DNA from: a bacterium
Lineage (GTDB): Bacteria > KSB1 > UBA2214
DNA: 47,365 nucleotides
Direction: 5' to 3'
NCBI GenBank assembly: GCA_029560815.1
Contig: JAKQKF010000177.1
Span: 1 to 47,365 of the forward strand
The notes below the pieces were generated by a model. It saw only the letters and a list, made by a program, of their open reading frames with translations. It did not search any database and had not been told where the DNA came from. A program made the translations under genes and the position numbers. Position 1 is the stretch's first letter. Each line of letters starts with the position of its first letter. Below, piece by piece: positions 32,715 through 42,092 of the stretch.

Positions 32715-34006
32715 TGGAATCCAACGAAAAAGAGCGCGCTGTCATCGTCGGACTGATCACGCGGGAGACCCCCTCCTGGCGGGTCGAGGACTACCTGGAC
32801 GAGCTTGAACAACTCGCCGACACGGCGGGGGCCGAGGTGATCGAGCGGGTCGTACAGGCGCGTGATCGCCGGGACTCCGCTTTCATGATCGGCCGCGGCA
32901 AGGCGGAGGAACTCGCCCAGCTGGCTCGCTATCAGGACGCCGACCTGATTATTTTTGACGATGATCTCACCCCGGCGCAGGCGAAGAACATCGAAAAGAT
33001 GTGCGGGGTCAAAATCATCGACAGGAGCGGATTGATCCTCGATATATTTGCCAAGCATGCCCGCACTCGCGAAGCCCGCACCCAGGTTGAGCTGGCGCAG
33101 CTTCAGTATCTGCTGCCCCGACTGACCGGGCAGTGGCGCCATCTTGAGCGCCAGGTGGGAGGCATCGGGGTGCGTGGGCCGGGAGAGACCCAGCTCGAGG
33201 TCGACCGCCGCCTGGTGCGCAAACGGGTCGCCATTTTACAGAAGGAGCTGGAAAAGATCGCCGGTCAGCGCGAGATCCGCCGCAAGAACCGCCGCGATTT
33301 TTTCAAGGCGGCTCTGGTGGGCTATACCAATGTCGGAAAATCCACGCTGCTCAACGCCCTGACCGAGGCGGGAGTGCTGGTGGAAGACCGCCTCTTCGCC
33401 ACTCTCGATGCCACAGTGCGCACCTTTCCCATCGGCAATCGACGCCGGTTACTGCTGATCGACACCGTCGGCTTCATCCGCAAGCTGCCGCATCATCTCG
33501 TCGCCTCCTTTAAAAGCACTCTGGAAGAGTCGGCCGACGCTGATATTCTTATCCATGTCATAGATATCAGCCACCCCAATTTCAGTGAGCAGATGGTCGT
33601 CGTGGAGAAGGTGCTCAAGGAGCTCAACCTCGGGGAGCGTCCGGTGCTCAAGGTTTTCAACAAGATCGATCAGATCGACCAGCCGGGTTTGGTCGCCCGG
33701 CTGCGGGAGAGTGAACAGCCCTGTGTCTTCGTTTCGGCAACACGCGGCATCGGTCTGGCGCAGTTAGTGGACCGCCTGGCCGAGTTCGCCGACGCCGCTT
33801 TCGTCACTGAAGAGCTGGAACTCCCCCTGGCCAAAGCCTCACTGGTCCCGAAACTGTACGAAGTGGTCGAGGTGCTGAACACCGCTTATGGGGAGAGCGG
33901 GATGGTGGTGCAGATCCGGTTTGCCCGTCAGGATGAGCGGCGGGTGCGCAGCCAGGTCGCAAAAATACTGCAGATGGATGGGGAAGATGACGTTGCGGCT
34001 GAGTAG
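32711..34006 (+). CDS. hflX: Ribosome-splitting GTPase HflX
   Basis: The 431-residue GTPase dissociates stalled or idle ribosomes. It has the HflX N-terminal domain (ELEQLADTAGAEV, FMIGRGKAEEL, IIFDDDLTPAQ), the family stretch GGIGVRGPGETQLE and a G domain with GYTNVGKS (204-211), DTVGFIRKLPHHLV and NKID. The usual Thr of GGIGTRGPGE is Val here. It overlaps the BatA-like gene by ATGA and the propeller gene at its 3' end. Confidence 0.96.
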   Translation: MMESNEKERAVIVGLITRETPSWRVEDYLDELEQLADTAGAEVIERVVQARDRRDSAFMIGRGKAEELAQLARYQDADLIIFDDDLTPAQAKNIEKMCGVKIIDRSGLILDIFAKHARTREARTQVELAQLQYLLPRLTGQWRHLERQVGGIGVRGPGETQLEVDRRLVRKRVAILQKELEKIAGQREIRRKNRRDFFKAALVGYTNVGKSTLLNALTEAGVLVEDRLFATLDATVRTFPIGNRRRLLLIDTVGFIRKLPHHLVASFKSTLEESADADILIHVIDISHPNFSEQMVVVEKVLKELNLGERPVLKVFNKIDQIDQPGLVARLRESEQPCVFVSATRGIGLAQLVDRLAEFADAAFVTEELELPLAKASLVPKLYEVVEVLNTAYGESGMVVQIRFARQDERRVRSQVAKILQMDGEDDVAAE

Positions 34007-35675
34007 GAGCGTGAGATGGCTGATGGCGGCGCTGCTTCTGCTCTGCGCGGGGGGAGTTTTGGCCCAGCCAACAAGCCGTATTCGCGGCACCAACCGCCAC
34101 TACCGGGCAGGAGACTGGACGACCTGGTCTTCGATGCGCCATGTCCGCCACATCTGCCTCTCGCAGGAGCGCCTTTATCTGGCCACCACCGGCGGAATCG
34201 GCTGCTATAATTTTTTCAGCCAGCAGTGGGAAGAACCCTATACCGTCAGCAGCGGCCTGGCCAGTGCCGATATCGGACTGGTGGCCTGGGACGAAAACAG
34301 CGGCTTTCTCTGGTGCACGCAGAGCCAGGGCATCAGCTATCTGGGTCCTGCTTCCGGGGTGTGGAGCAATCTCTTTTATGACGAGACCGGTTTTTACGAC
34401 CGGGAGATCGTGCGCTCTATCGGTTTCGGCAGCGACCAGCAGGTCCATCTGATCACCAGCCGGGGGCGCAGACTGGCCGCCTATGGCGCCGGCGGCGTTT
34501 TCGAGTGGAATGACGGCCCGCCGCCGGAAGTGCGAATCAAATGGTTCGGTGAGGCCGCTGCCGTCGATCAACCCCCGCCCCATCTCTTCCTGCCGCCGGG
34601 TTATTACTATGACGAGCAGGAGAGGGTGATCACCGACGGGCACGCGAGACGCTACCCCCTCACCTGCTGGCTGCGCGACGACTGGAATACCCTCTGGATC
34701 GGCACCTGGGGCCTCGGGGCTGCGCGTGTCGATCTGGTCTCCGCCCATTACCAGGGGCTGCCTTACGGGCTCAGGGATGATGCCGTCGACGTCCTCGCCT
34801 TCGACGATGGTGCGCTCTGGCTCGGCGGCGATCAGGGGCAAGCGGGAGCCGGAGGTATAACCAGATGGGAGATCGGCAGCCGCGATCCCGAGTATTATGA
34901 ACCGCGCTACATCACCGGATTCAGCGATGACCGGATCACCGCCATGGCCTTTGATGAGGAGTCGCTCTGGTTCGGCACCCGGAACGGTTTGACGCGCTAT
35001 GACATGCAGCGGCGCAGCTGGCGCACCCTGAGTCAGGTAGATCACCTTTCCGATCCGCGTATTAATTATCTCCATTCGGACGAAGAGTATCTCTGGGTGG
35101 CGAGCGAAGCGGGGCTTTCGCGCCTTCACAAGGCGACCGCAGGCCGCCGGGACTCCCTGGTCGTCGATATCATCGACCGGCGTCAGCTGGGCGATCTCAG
35201 AATCTCGTTTCTCGCTTCGCAGGGGGATACCCTCTGGGTGGGCACGGAATGGGGACTTTACTGGTATGACACCAGAGCCGACAGCGGTGATTTTTATGGT
35301 GACGGTTTCTTCCCGGCCAACCAGGAGATCCACGCGGTGGCCTGCTATGGGGATGAGGTCTGGTTCGGCACCAGCTATGGCATCGCCGGATTTGACGCCA
35401 GGAGCGGCGAATGGTTTGCGCCACCCGGCCAGCGCCAGGAGCGGCTCGGCGAAATCCACTGGATGGAGGCCGACGGATTTTCAGTCTGGGCCGCCGGGGA
35501 GCGCGGAGTGCATCGATATGACCGCGCAGGGCTGCGCTGGATCGATTACGGGATGGAGGATGGGCTGCCTGCGCAGGAGGTGCGCACCCTCCGGATTGAC
35601 GGGGACTATATCTGGTTCGGCAGCAGTTATGGTCTGACCCGATTTTACTGGAACGCACCTTACCGGATCGACTGA
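33987..35675 (+). CDS. Exported beta-propeller protein
   Basis: The product of about 562 residues starts with a signal peptide (RWLMAALLLLCAGGVLAQ). Repeated segments of the two-component-regulator propeller kind follow: LYLATTGGIGCYN, LWFGTRNGLTRYD, LWVASEAGLSRLH, LWVGTEWGLYWYD, VWFGTSYGIAGFD, VWAAGERGVHRYD and IWFGSSYGLTRFY. These give one or two propellers. No kinase or DNA-binding domain follows. The frame is open further up within hflX; the ATG at 33987 is chosen because it places the signal peptide at the N-terminus, leaving a 20-base overlap with hflX. It could be a binding or structural protein of the periplasm or surface; function unknown. Confidence 0.83.
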   Translation: MTLRLSRSVRWLMAALLLLCAGGVLAQPTSRIRGTNRHYRAGDWTTWSSMRHVRHICLSQERLYLATTGGIGCYNFFSQQWEEPYTVSSGLASADIGLVAWDENSGFLWCTQSQGISYLGPASGVWSNLFYDETGFYDREIVRSIGFGSDQQVHLITSRGRRLAAYGAGGVFEWNDGPPPEVRIKWFGEAAAVDQPPPHLFLPPGYYYDEQERVITDGHARRYPLTCWLRDDWNTLWIGTWGLGAARVDLVSAHYQGLPYGLRDDAVDVLAFDDGALWLGGDQGQAGAGGITRWEIGSRDPEYYEPRYITGFSDDRITAMAFDEESLWFGTRNGLTRYDMQRRSWRTLSQVDHLSDPRINYLHSDEEYLWVASEAGLSRLHKATAGRRDSLVVDIIDRRQLGDLRISFLASQGDTLWVGTEWGLYWYDTRADSGDFYGDGFFPANQEIHAVACYGDEVWFGTSYGIAGFDARSGEWFAPPGQRQERLGEIHWMEADGFSVWAAGERGVHRYDRAGLRWIDYGMEDGLPAQEVRTLRIDGDYIWFGSSYGLTRFYWNAPYRID

Positions 35676-35678
35676 AGC

Positions 35679-36965
35679 ATGAATTATCAAGAGGCGGAAA
35701 CCTTCCTGCTGCGGCGGGAGATGTTCGGCTGGAAGCTGGGGCTGGAGCGGATGGAGCGTTTTTTAACCGGGCTCGGATCGCCGCAAGCGCAGTTTGACAT
35801 CGTACATATCGCAGGCACCAACGGCAAGGGATCGGTCACCGCCATGCTGGGGGCGGTGCTCAGGGAGAGCGGCCATCGCTGCGGACTCTATACCTCACCC
35901 CACCTGGAGAGCCTGCGCGAACGGATCCGCGTCGATGGCGTCTGGATTGGTGAAGCCGCGGTTACAGGGCTGGTCGAGCGCTGGCGGCCGCTGATTGAAG
36001 AGCTGCAGTGCACCTTTTTTGAGACCATGACCGGCCTGGCCTTGCGCCACTTCGCCGATGCCGGGGTCCGGAGCGCAGTGATCGAAGTCGGTCTGGGCGG
36101 CCGTCTCGACGCGACCAATGTCCTGCATCCGCTGGTGTCGATTATCACCAGCATCAGCTATGACCACATGGATCATCTGGGGAGTACTCTTGCGGCCATC
36201 GCGGCCGAAAAGGCGGGCATCATCAAGCCGGGAGTCCCGTGTGTCATCGGTTCGCTGCCGGCGGAAGCGGAAGAGGTGATCCGTGCGCGGGCGGTCGCGC
36301 TCGGCAGTCCGGTCTATGCAGCCGATTCCCTGGTCGAGGTGCGTCATCTGCGGCTCCTGGAAGCGGGGTCGGAATTTACCGCCCGCACAGCCGCCGCCCG
36401 CTATGAGCATCTCTCGCTACCGCTGCCGGGACCTCATCAGGTGGCCAACAGCTGCATCGCGATCTGCGCCAGCGAGCTGCTTGGCGGGCAGGGGGTGATT
36501 CCTTTCCCGCCGCCGCTGAAGAGGGGGCTGGCGGGTGTCGATTGGCCCGGCCGGTTTGAGATCATCCTGAGGGAGCCCCGGGTGATTACCGATGTGGCCC
36601 ACAATCCGGGTGGTTTTCAGCAGCAGAAATGGATGTGGCGTCATTTTTATCCGGGCTGGCAAAAGGTGCTGGTCCTGGGCCTGGTGAAGGAGAAGGATCT
36701 CAAGGCGGTGATAAGGGAGCTTGTGCGGGATGTGACGAATATTTTTGTGGTACCGGCGCCAACCCATCGCGCACTCCCGGTGGCCGAACTCGCCGCCGCG
36801 CTGCAGGAGGCGGGATTGCCGGTCCAGCCCTGCGGCTCCGTTGAGGAGGGGATCAGGGCGGCGATGGTGTGGGCGCGAGCGAAGGGAAAGCGGGTCGTCT
36901 GCATCACCGGCTCGCACTACGTGGTCGGCGAAAGCCTGACGCGAATAAAGGACTTGACAAAATGA
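35679..36965 (+). CDS. folC: Folylpolyglutamate/dihydrofolate synthase
   Basis: The 428-residue Mur-ligase-type enzyme adds glutamate to dihydropteroate and to folates. It shows the P-loop AGTNGKGS (46-52), YTSPHLESLRERI, EVGLGGRLDATN, SYDHMDHLGST, the AEKAGIIK lysine site and the C-terminal TDVAHNPGG. The ATG is 3 bases after the propeller gene stop. The 3' end contains the -35 element of the next gene's promoter (36954-36959), so folC and the ABC ATPase are separate units. Confidence 0.97.
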   Translation: MNYQEAETFLLRREMFGWKLGLERMERFLTGLGSPQAQFDIVHIAGTNGKGSVTAMLGAVLRESGHRCGLYTSPHLESLRERIRVDGVWIGEAAVTGLVERWRPLIEELQCTFFETMTGLALRHFADAGVRSAVIEVGLGGRLDATNVLHPLVSIITSISYDHMDHLGSTLAAIAAEKAGIIKPGVPCVIGSLPAEAEEVIRARAVALGSPVYAADSLVEVRHLRLLEAGSEFTARTAAARYEHLSLPLPGPHQVANSCIAICASELLGGQGVIPFPPPLKRGLAGVDWPGRFEIILREPRVITDVAHNPGGFQQQKWMWRHFYPGWQKVLVLGLVKEKDLKAVIRELVRDVTNIFVVPAPTHRALPVAELAAALQEAGLPVQPCGSVEEGIRAAMVWARAKGKRVVCITGSHYVVGESLTRIKDLTK

Positions 36966-36982
36966 GTATTTCTTCCTAAATT
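36954..36982 (+). promoter_or_regulatory. Promoter upstream of the ABC ATPase gene
   Basis: TTGACA (36954-36959, inside the last codons of folC) is followed after 17 bases by TAAATT (36977-36982). The leader of about 130 bases also holds a small palindrome AGGAAT-C-ATTCCT (36988-37000). Confidence 0.72.
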
Positions 36983-37120
36983 ATTCAGGAATCATTCCTG
37001 CTCGACCCCATTTTAACACACCTTACTCTTCATAAAGCCGCCAATCATTGTGCATCTTCTGATCTCATAAAGCGAGAATCCATCCAAGCCATTCAACGGC
37101 ATTAGAACGGGAGCGAAATC

Positions 37121-38221
37121 TTGGCGAGTGTTCAACTGGACAAGGTAAGCAAGATCTTTGATAATCAGGTTCGCGCGGTCGATGCTGTTGACATTGATAT
37201 CAAGGATAAAGAGTTCATAGTGCTGGTGGGCCCTTCCGGCTGCGGAAAATCGACGACGCTGCGCATGATCGCCGGACTGGAAGAGATCAGCGCCGGAGAG
37301 ATCCGCATCGATGACCGGATTGTCAATCAGGTGCCGCCCAAGGACCGGGACATCGCCATGGTCTTCCAGAACTATGCGCTCTATCCGCATATGACTGTTT
37401 TCGAGAACATGGCGTTCGGTTTAAAGCTGCGCAAATATCCCAAAGAGGAGATCGAAAAGCGGGTCAAGGAGGCGGCGGATATTCTGAGCATCGAGGATCT
37501 CCTCAACCGCAAGCCGAAGCAGCTTTCGGGCGGGCAGCGCCAGCGTGTTGCCGTCGGCCGTGCCATTGTGCGCAAGCCCAAGGTATTTCTCTTTGATGAG
37601 CCGCTCTCCAATCTGGACGCCAAGCTGCGCGTGCAGATGCGCACCGAGATCTCCAAGCTGCATACGCAGCTTGAGACGACGATGATCTATGTCACTCATG
37701 ATCAGACCGAGGCCATGACGATGGGGGACCGCATCGTAGTGATGAAGGATGGCAAGGTCCAGCAGATCGACACCCCGATGAATCTTTATGACGCGCCGGT
37801 CAACAAGTTTGTCGCGGGCTTTATCGGCAGCCCGGCGATGAATTTCATTCCGGGCGAGATCGTTCGTGAGGAGGGGCTTTTCTTCAAGAGTTCCGGGATG
37901 AAACTGGCCATACCCGATTCGCGCAGCGGGCTGCTCTCCGCCCACCTCGGCCGGCCGATGGTGCTTGGCATCCGGCCTGAAGATCTGAGCGAATACGATC
38001 TCTCTGCGACGCAGTCACCGGAGATGAGTGCACTTTGCCGGGTTGAAGTGGTCGAGCCGATGGGGAATGAGATCTTTGTCTATCTGGCCAGCGGGGCGGA
38101 CTCGTTGGTGGCGCGGATGAACGTGCTGTCCCGTCCGAGTGTGCGTGCGGATTATCGGGTTCAGTTTGATATGAACAAGGCGCACTTTTTTATGGCGGAA
38201 AGCGAAGAGGCCATTTACTGA
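37121..38221 (+). CDS. MsmX/UgpC-type sugar ABC transporter ATPase
   Basis: The 366-residue ATPase of the MalK/UgpC/MsmX class has Walker A GPSGCGKS (37-44), the signature LSGGQRQRV (135-143), Walker [17 protein letters not shown], the switch His in [11 protein letters not shown] and a C-terminal TOBE/OB regulatory region ([20 protein letters not shown]). It powers uptake of sugars or glycerol phosphates with separate permeases. The start is TTG with GGGAG upstream. No permease or binding-protein gene is nearby, so it may serve several importers, as MsmX does in Bacillus. It has its own promoter. Confidence 0.93.
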   Translation: MASVQLDKVSKIFDNQVRAVDAVDIDIKDKEFIVLVGPSGCGKSTTLRMIAGLEEISAGEIRIDDRIVNQVPPKDRDIAMVFQNYALYPHMTVFENMAFGLKLRKYPKEEIEKRVKEAADILSIEDLLNRKPKQLSGGQRQRVAVGRAIVRKPKVFLFDEPLSNLDAKLRVQMRTEISKLHTQLETTMIYVTHDQTEAMTMGDRIVVMKDGKVQQIDTPMNLYDAPVNKFVAGFIGSPAMNFIPGEIVREEGLFFKSSGMKLAIPDSRSGLLSAHLGRPMVLGIRPEDLSEYDLSATQSPEMSALCRVEVVEPMGNEIFVYLASGADSLVARMNVLSRPSVRADYRVQFDMNKAHFFMAESEEAIY

Positions 38222-38436
38222 TTCACATTCCTGCGCATCGCCGGCCATTCTCGTCTTCATTCTGGATTATCTCCTGCTCTGTCATAGTCATGATGCTCTT
38301 CAGGGTGGTGATTCCCCGGGGGGTAGTAACCCTTTGCTGTTGACCGTGCCTGCTGCCTGGCATGGTTCGCACCGCTTTTTTTCCCGAAAAAACATGGTCG
38401 TTAATTCCCACACAACTTTACCGACAAGAGGCGTCA
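38222..38436 (+). other. rho upstream region
   Basis: This non-coding stretch of about 215 bases separates the ABC ATPase from rho. It holds a hairpin (ACCGTGCC at 38343-38350 with GGCATGGT at 38359-38366) followed by a seven-T run at 38376-38382, which could be a weak terminator or part of a regulatory rho leader. No clear promoter is seen. Confidence 0.45.
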
Positions 38437-39684
38437 ATGGATATTGCTGAACTCAAAGCGCGCAAGATCGCCGAGCTGAACAAGCTGGCTCAGGATATGG
38501 GCATAACGGGCTGCACCGGCCTGCGCAAATCGGAGCTGATTTTCAAGATTCTGGAGGAGCAGACCAAAAAGGAGGGTCTGATCTTCGCAGAGGGCGTCCT
38601 CGAGGTCCTTCCGGATGGCTACGGCTTTCTCCGTTCTCCCGATTTCAACTACCTGCCGGGTCCGGATGACATTTATGTCTCGCCTTCCCAGATCAAGCGT
38701 TTCGGCCTGAGGACGGGCGACACAGTCTCGGGACAGATCCGGCCGCCCAAGGAGAATGAGCGCTTTTTCGCCCTGCTCAAGGTGGAGGCGGTCAACTTTG
38801 AGAATCCGGAAGAGGCGAAAAGCATCATCCTTTTCGATAACCTCACGCCTCTTTACCCCCATCAGCGCATCAACCTGGAGACTTCGGCGGGCGAGATCTC
38901 GATGCGCATCATGAACATGCTCACCCCGATCGGCAAAGGCCAGCGCGGCCTGATCGTCGCCCAGCCCAAGACCGGCAAGACCACCCTGCTGCAAAAAATT
39001 GCCAACTCCATCACCACCAACCATCCCGAGATGAAGCTGATCGTGCTGCTCATCGACGAACGTCCGGAGGAAGTGACCGACATGGAGCGTTCGGTCAAGG
39101 CGGAGGTGATCAGCTCGACTTTTGATGAACCGGCGGAGCGCCATGTGCAGGTTTCCGATATGGTGCTGGAAAAGGCCAAACGTCTGGTTGAATACGGCCA
39201 GGATGTCTGTATCCTGCTCGACAGCATCACCCGTCTTGCGCGCGCCCACAACGCCGTGGTGCCGCACAGCGGCAAGATCCTCTCCGGCGGTGTCGATGCC
39301 AACGCCCTGCATCGTCCCAAGCGTTTCTTCGGCGCAGCCCGCAACATCGAGGAGGGGGGCAGCCTGACCATTATCGCCACCGCCCTCATCGACACCGGCA
39401 GCCGCATGGACGAGGTCATTTTTGAAGAGTTCAAGGGCACCGGCAATATGGAACTGGTCCTTGACCGGCGCATCTCCGACCGCCGCGTCTTTCCCTCTAT
39501 CGACGTCAACCGTTCGGGCACGCGTAAGGAAGAGCTGCTGCTCGGCGACCTTGAATTGAACCGGGTCTGGGTTTTGCGCAAGCTTCTGGCCGAGCTGACG
39601 CCGGTCGAGGCTATGGAGTTCCTCCTCTCCAAGATGCAGGGCTCAAAATCGAACAAGCAGTTTCTTGACTCAATGAGCATGTAG
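38437..39684 (+). CDS. rho: Transcription termination factor Rho
   Basis: The 415-residue hexameric RNA helicase ends transcription. The N-terminal helical part ([23 protein letters not shown]) is followed by the RNA-binding cold-shock-like domain ([16 protein letters not shown]) and the ATPase with AQPKTGKTT (175-183), [13 protein letters not shown] and the R-loop [22 protein letters not shown]. There is no long inserted region. The frame is open 25 codons upstream, but the ATG at 38437 starts the family segment and is preceded by AAGAGGCG. rpmE, a DUF1385 gene, prfA and prmC follow, a common arrangement. Confidence 0.97.
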   Translation: MDIAELKARKIAELNKLAQDMGITGCTGLRKSELIFKILEEQTKKEGLIFAEGVLEVLPDGYGFLRSPDFNYLPGPDDIYVSPSQIKRFGLRTGDTVSGQIRPPKENERFFALLKVEAVNFENPEEAKSIILFDNLTPLYPHQRINLETSAGEISMRIMNMLTPIGKGQRGLIVAQPKTGKTTLLQKIANSITTNHPEMKLIVLLIDERPEEVTDMERSVKAEVISSTFDEPAERHVQVSDMVLEKAKRLVEYGQDVCILLDSITRLARAHNAVVPHSGKILSGGVDANALHRPKRFFGAARNIEEGGSLTIIATALIDTGSRMDEVIFEEFKGTGNMELVLDRRISDRRVFPSIDVNRSGTRKEELLLGDLELNRVWVLRKLLAELTPVEAMEFLLSKMQGSKSNKQFLDSMSM

Positions 39685-39699
39685 CCGATAAGGTTTTTC

Positions 39700-39728
39700 T
39701 TGCAATTACTGTTTCTTTTTAGTATATT
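39700..39728 (+). promoter_or_regulatory. Promoter of rpmE
   Basis: TTGCAA at 39700-39705 is followed after 17 bases by TATATT at 39723-39728. It lies between the rho stop and the rpmE start, giving a short leader with GGAGG. Confidence 0.75.
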
Positions 39729-39772
39729 TATTTCCGCAATTTCTAACGGAACAATGAACCGGAGGATATACA

Positions 39773-39985
39773 TTGAAAAAGGGTATTCATCCCAAATATG
39801 AAGTGAGCACAGTTTCCTGTGCCTGCGGAGCCACCTTCAAGGTCCGCACTACCGTCGGCGATGAAAAGCTGGATATCTGCTCCAGTTGTCATCCTTTCTT
39901 TACGGGAAAGCAGAAATTGCTCGATACCGCCGGCCGGGTCGAACAGTTCCGCCGCAGGTACAACCTGCCCAACAAGCAGTCGTAG
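39773..39985 (+). CDS. rpmE: Ribosomal protein L31
   Basis: The 70-residue protein is the zinc-containing (C+) form of L31, with Cys16, Cys18, Cys36 and Cys39 in SCACG and ICSSCHPF, and the typical HPFFTGKQK and RVEQFRRRY segments. The start is TTG behind GGAGG (39761-39765); no ATG fits. Non-ATG starts can limit the level of the protein. It has its own promoter and a terminator after it, so it is likely a separate transcript between rho and the DUF1385 gene. Confidence 0.96.
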   Translation: MKKGIHPKYEVSTVSCACGATFKVRTTVGDEKLDICSSCHPFFTGKQKLLDTAGRVEQFRRRYNLPNKQS

Positions 39986-40007
39986 CTTCCTTTTTACAAA
40001 GAGCACA

Positions 40008-40048
40008 ACGGAAGGCATCCTGCCGGCAAGGCGGGACTTCCGTTTTTT
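40008..40048 (+). terminator. Intrinsic terminator after rpmE
   Basis: ACGGAAG (40008-40014) pairs with CTTCCGT (40037-40043), and an inner stem TCCTGCC/GGCGGGA extends it. Six T follow (40043-40048). Confidence 0.85.
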
Positions 40049-40082
40049 ATTTTAACCCAAATCACGGATCGGATACAGACGG

Positions 40083-41006
40083 ATGAAGGAGCAGGAATCA
40101 CTGGCTGTCGGCGGACAGGCGATCATCGAAGGGGTGATGATGCGCGGTCAGGAGGTCGTGGCCATGGCTGTGCGCAAGCCGGACGGAGGGATCGTCCTCA
40201 AATGTACGCCGTTCAAATCGATTGTCAAGCGTTTCAAGGTGCTGAATCTGCCCGTTTTTCGTGGAGCGGTGATTCTCATCGAATCCCTTTTCCTCGGCGT
40301 CAAGGCCCTTAATTTTTCCGGTGATATCGCCATGATGGAGGAGAACGGCAAGGCGAAGCGGAGCGACAGCCGGTGGAATGATCTCTGGATGGGAGTGACC
40401 ATCCTCTTCTCCCTCGCGCTCGGCATCGCCTTTTTTTTCTATCTTCCCCTGATCCTCACCGATCTGATCGGCGTGGAGAGCGGCTGGGCTTTCAATTTGG
40501 TTGACGGGGTAATCCGGCTCTCCCTGTTCCTGGCCTATATCTACCTGATTTCGCTGTGGAAGGAGATCAGGCGGGTCTTTGAATATCACGGTGCCGAGCA
40601 CAAATCCATTTTCGCGCACGAGAACCACAAGCCCCTCACCCCGGCCGGGGCCATGCCCTTCACTACCCTGCACCCGCGCTGCGGCACGAGCTTTCTTCTC
40701 ATCGTGATGGTGGTAAGCGTTCTGGTCTTCATGCTGCTCGGCAAACCGGAAACCATCGCCGACCGCTTTATCCGCATCGCTTTTGTGCCGGTGATCGGCG
40801 GCCTCTCCTACGAGCTGATCAAGCTCTCGGCCAAGGCCCAGCGCTTCGCTCTTGCCCGCGCCCTCATTCTCCCGGGCCTCTGGCTGCAAAAGATCACCAC
40901 TAACGAGCCCGACGAGCAGCAGCTTGAGGTTGCGATGGTGGCCCTCCGCTGTGCCCTCGGGGAAGAGGTCCAGGCGGGGCCGTCGCCTGTCGAGATGGTT
41001 GCATAG
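40083..41006 (+). CDS. DUF1385 membrane protein
   Basis: The 307-residue protein matches DUF1385 (YqhQ-like). Motifs include VGGQAIIEGVMMRG at the N-terminus, ILIESLFLGVKAL, the FEYHGAEHKSIFAHE histidine motif, LHPRCGTSFLLIVM and ISYELIKL-like GLSYELIKLSAK. About five hydrophobic helices lie in the middle. The His/Cys motifs suggest a metal-dependent activity but no function is established. It is often found between rpmE and prfA, as here. Confidence 0.9.
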   Translation: MKEQESLAVGGQAIIEGVMMRGQEVVAMAVRKPDGGIVLKCTPFKSIVKRFKVLNLPVFRGAVILIESLFLGVKALNFSGDIAMMEENGKAKRSDSRWNDLWMGVTILFSLALGIAFFFYLPLILTDLIGVESGWAFNLVDGVIRLSLFLAYIYLISLWKEIRRVFEYHGAEHKSIFAHENHKPLTPAGAMPFTTLHPRCGTSFLLIVMVVSVLVFMLLGKPETIADRFIRIAFVPVIGGLSYELIKLSAKAQRFALARALILPGLWLQKITTNEPDEQQLEVAMVALRCALGEEVQAGPSPVEMVA

Positions 41007-41016
41007 GGGGCCGGCT

Positions 41017-42084
41017 GTGAAAGAGAAGCTTGAGGCGATCGCTGCGCGTTATCTGGAGGTGCAAGGCAAGCTGAGCGATCCCGAGGTGCTGGCCAGGCCG
41101 CACCTCCTGCGCGACCTGGCTCGCGAGGAATCCGATCTCTCTGAAATCGTTCAACCCTATCAGCGCTTTCTCAAGGTTGAAAGGGATATAGCAGGCGATG
41201 AGAAGATGATCGAGGAGGGCGGAGATGAAGAGCTGGTCGATATGGCCCGGGCCGAAGTGGAAGAGCTCAAGGCCGAGCGGGATGAACTCGAGGAGAAGCT
41301 CAAGTGGCTGCTGATCCCGAAAGATCCCCAGGATACGCGGAATGCGATCATTGAGATCCGTGCCGGGGCGGGCGGTGATGAGGCCGGCCTTTTTGCCGGC
41401 GATCTATACCGGATGTACCAGTACTACGCCGAGCATCAGGGATGGAGTCTCGAAGTGATGAGCGTCAACGCCCAGGGTATCGGCGGATTCCGTGAGGTGA
41501 TCTTTGCGCTTTCGGGCAAGGATGTGTACGGCAGGATGAAATATGAGGCCGGTGTGCACCGGGTACAGAGGGTGCCGCAGACTGAGGCAAGCGGACGGAT
41601 CCATACCTCTGCAGCCTCCGTCGCTGTGCTCCCCGAGGTCGAGGAGATCGAAGTCGAGATTAATCCGAACGATCTGCGCATCGATGTTTTCCGCTCTTCC
41701 GGCCCCGGCGGGCAGAGTGTGAACACGACCGACTCGGCGGTGAGAGTGACCCATATCCCCACCGGGCTGGTGGTGAGCTGCCAGGACGAAAAATCGCAGC
41801 ACAAGAACAAGGCCAAGGCGCTCAAGGTGCTGCGCGCCCGGCTTTACGATCTCGCGCTGGCGGAGGAGCAGGCCAAGCTGACCGCCTCGCGGCGTTCCAT
41901 GGTGAGCACCGGCGACCGCAGCGCCAAGATCCGCACCTACAATTATCCGCAGAACCGGGTCACCGATCACCGCATCGGGCTGACCCTTTATCAGCTGGAT
42001 GCCGTTCTGCAGGGCAATATCGACGAGTTCGTCGAAAAACTGCAGATCGCGGACCGCACCGAGATGCTCAAGACGATGAATTAG
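41017..42084 (+). CDS. prfA: Peptide chain release factor 1
   Basis: The 355-residue factor reads UAA and UAG and releases the peptide. GGQ is at residues 231-233 (SGPGGQSVNTTDSAVR), with EIRAGAGGDEA and the PxT-type motif in VPQTEASGRIHTSAA, which marks RF1 rather than RF2. The C-terminal RSAKIRTYNYPQNRVTDHRI is typical. The frame stays open upstream inside the DUF1385 gene, but GTG at 41017 begins the family segment. The prmC gene, whose product methylates the GGQ glutamine, follows after 8 bases. Confidence 0.97.
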   Translation: MKEKLEAIAARYLEVQGKLSDPEVLARPHLLRDLAREESDLSEIVQPYQRFLKVERDIAGDEKMIEEGGDEELVDMARAEVEELKAERDELEEKLKWLLIPKDPQDTRNAIIEIRAGAGGDEAGLFAGDLYRMYQYYAEHQGWSLEVMSVNAQGIGGFREVIFALSGKDVYGRMKYEAGVHRVQRVPQTEASGRIHTSAASVAVLPEVEEIEVEINPNDLRIDVFRSSGPGGQSVNTTDSAVRVTHIPTGLVVSCQDEKSQHKNKAKALKVLRARLYDLALAEEQAKLTASRRSMVSTGDRSAKIRTYNYPQNRVTDHRIGLTLYQLDAVLQGNIDEFVEKLQIADRTEMLKTMN

Positions 42085-42092
42085 GGCCGGAA

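Noticed and set aside
33804..35459. A 551-codon minus-strand frame opposite the propeller gene
   Set aside because: The plus-strand frame has a signal peptide and repeated propeller motifs; the minus frame has no recognisable domain and no ribosome site.
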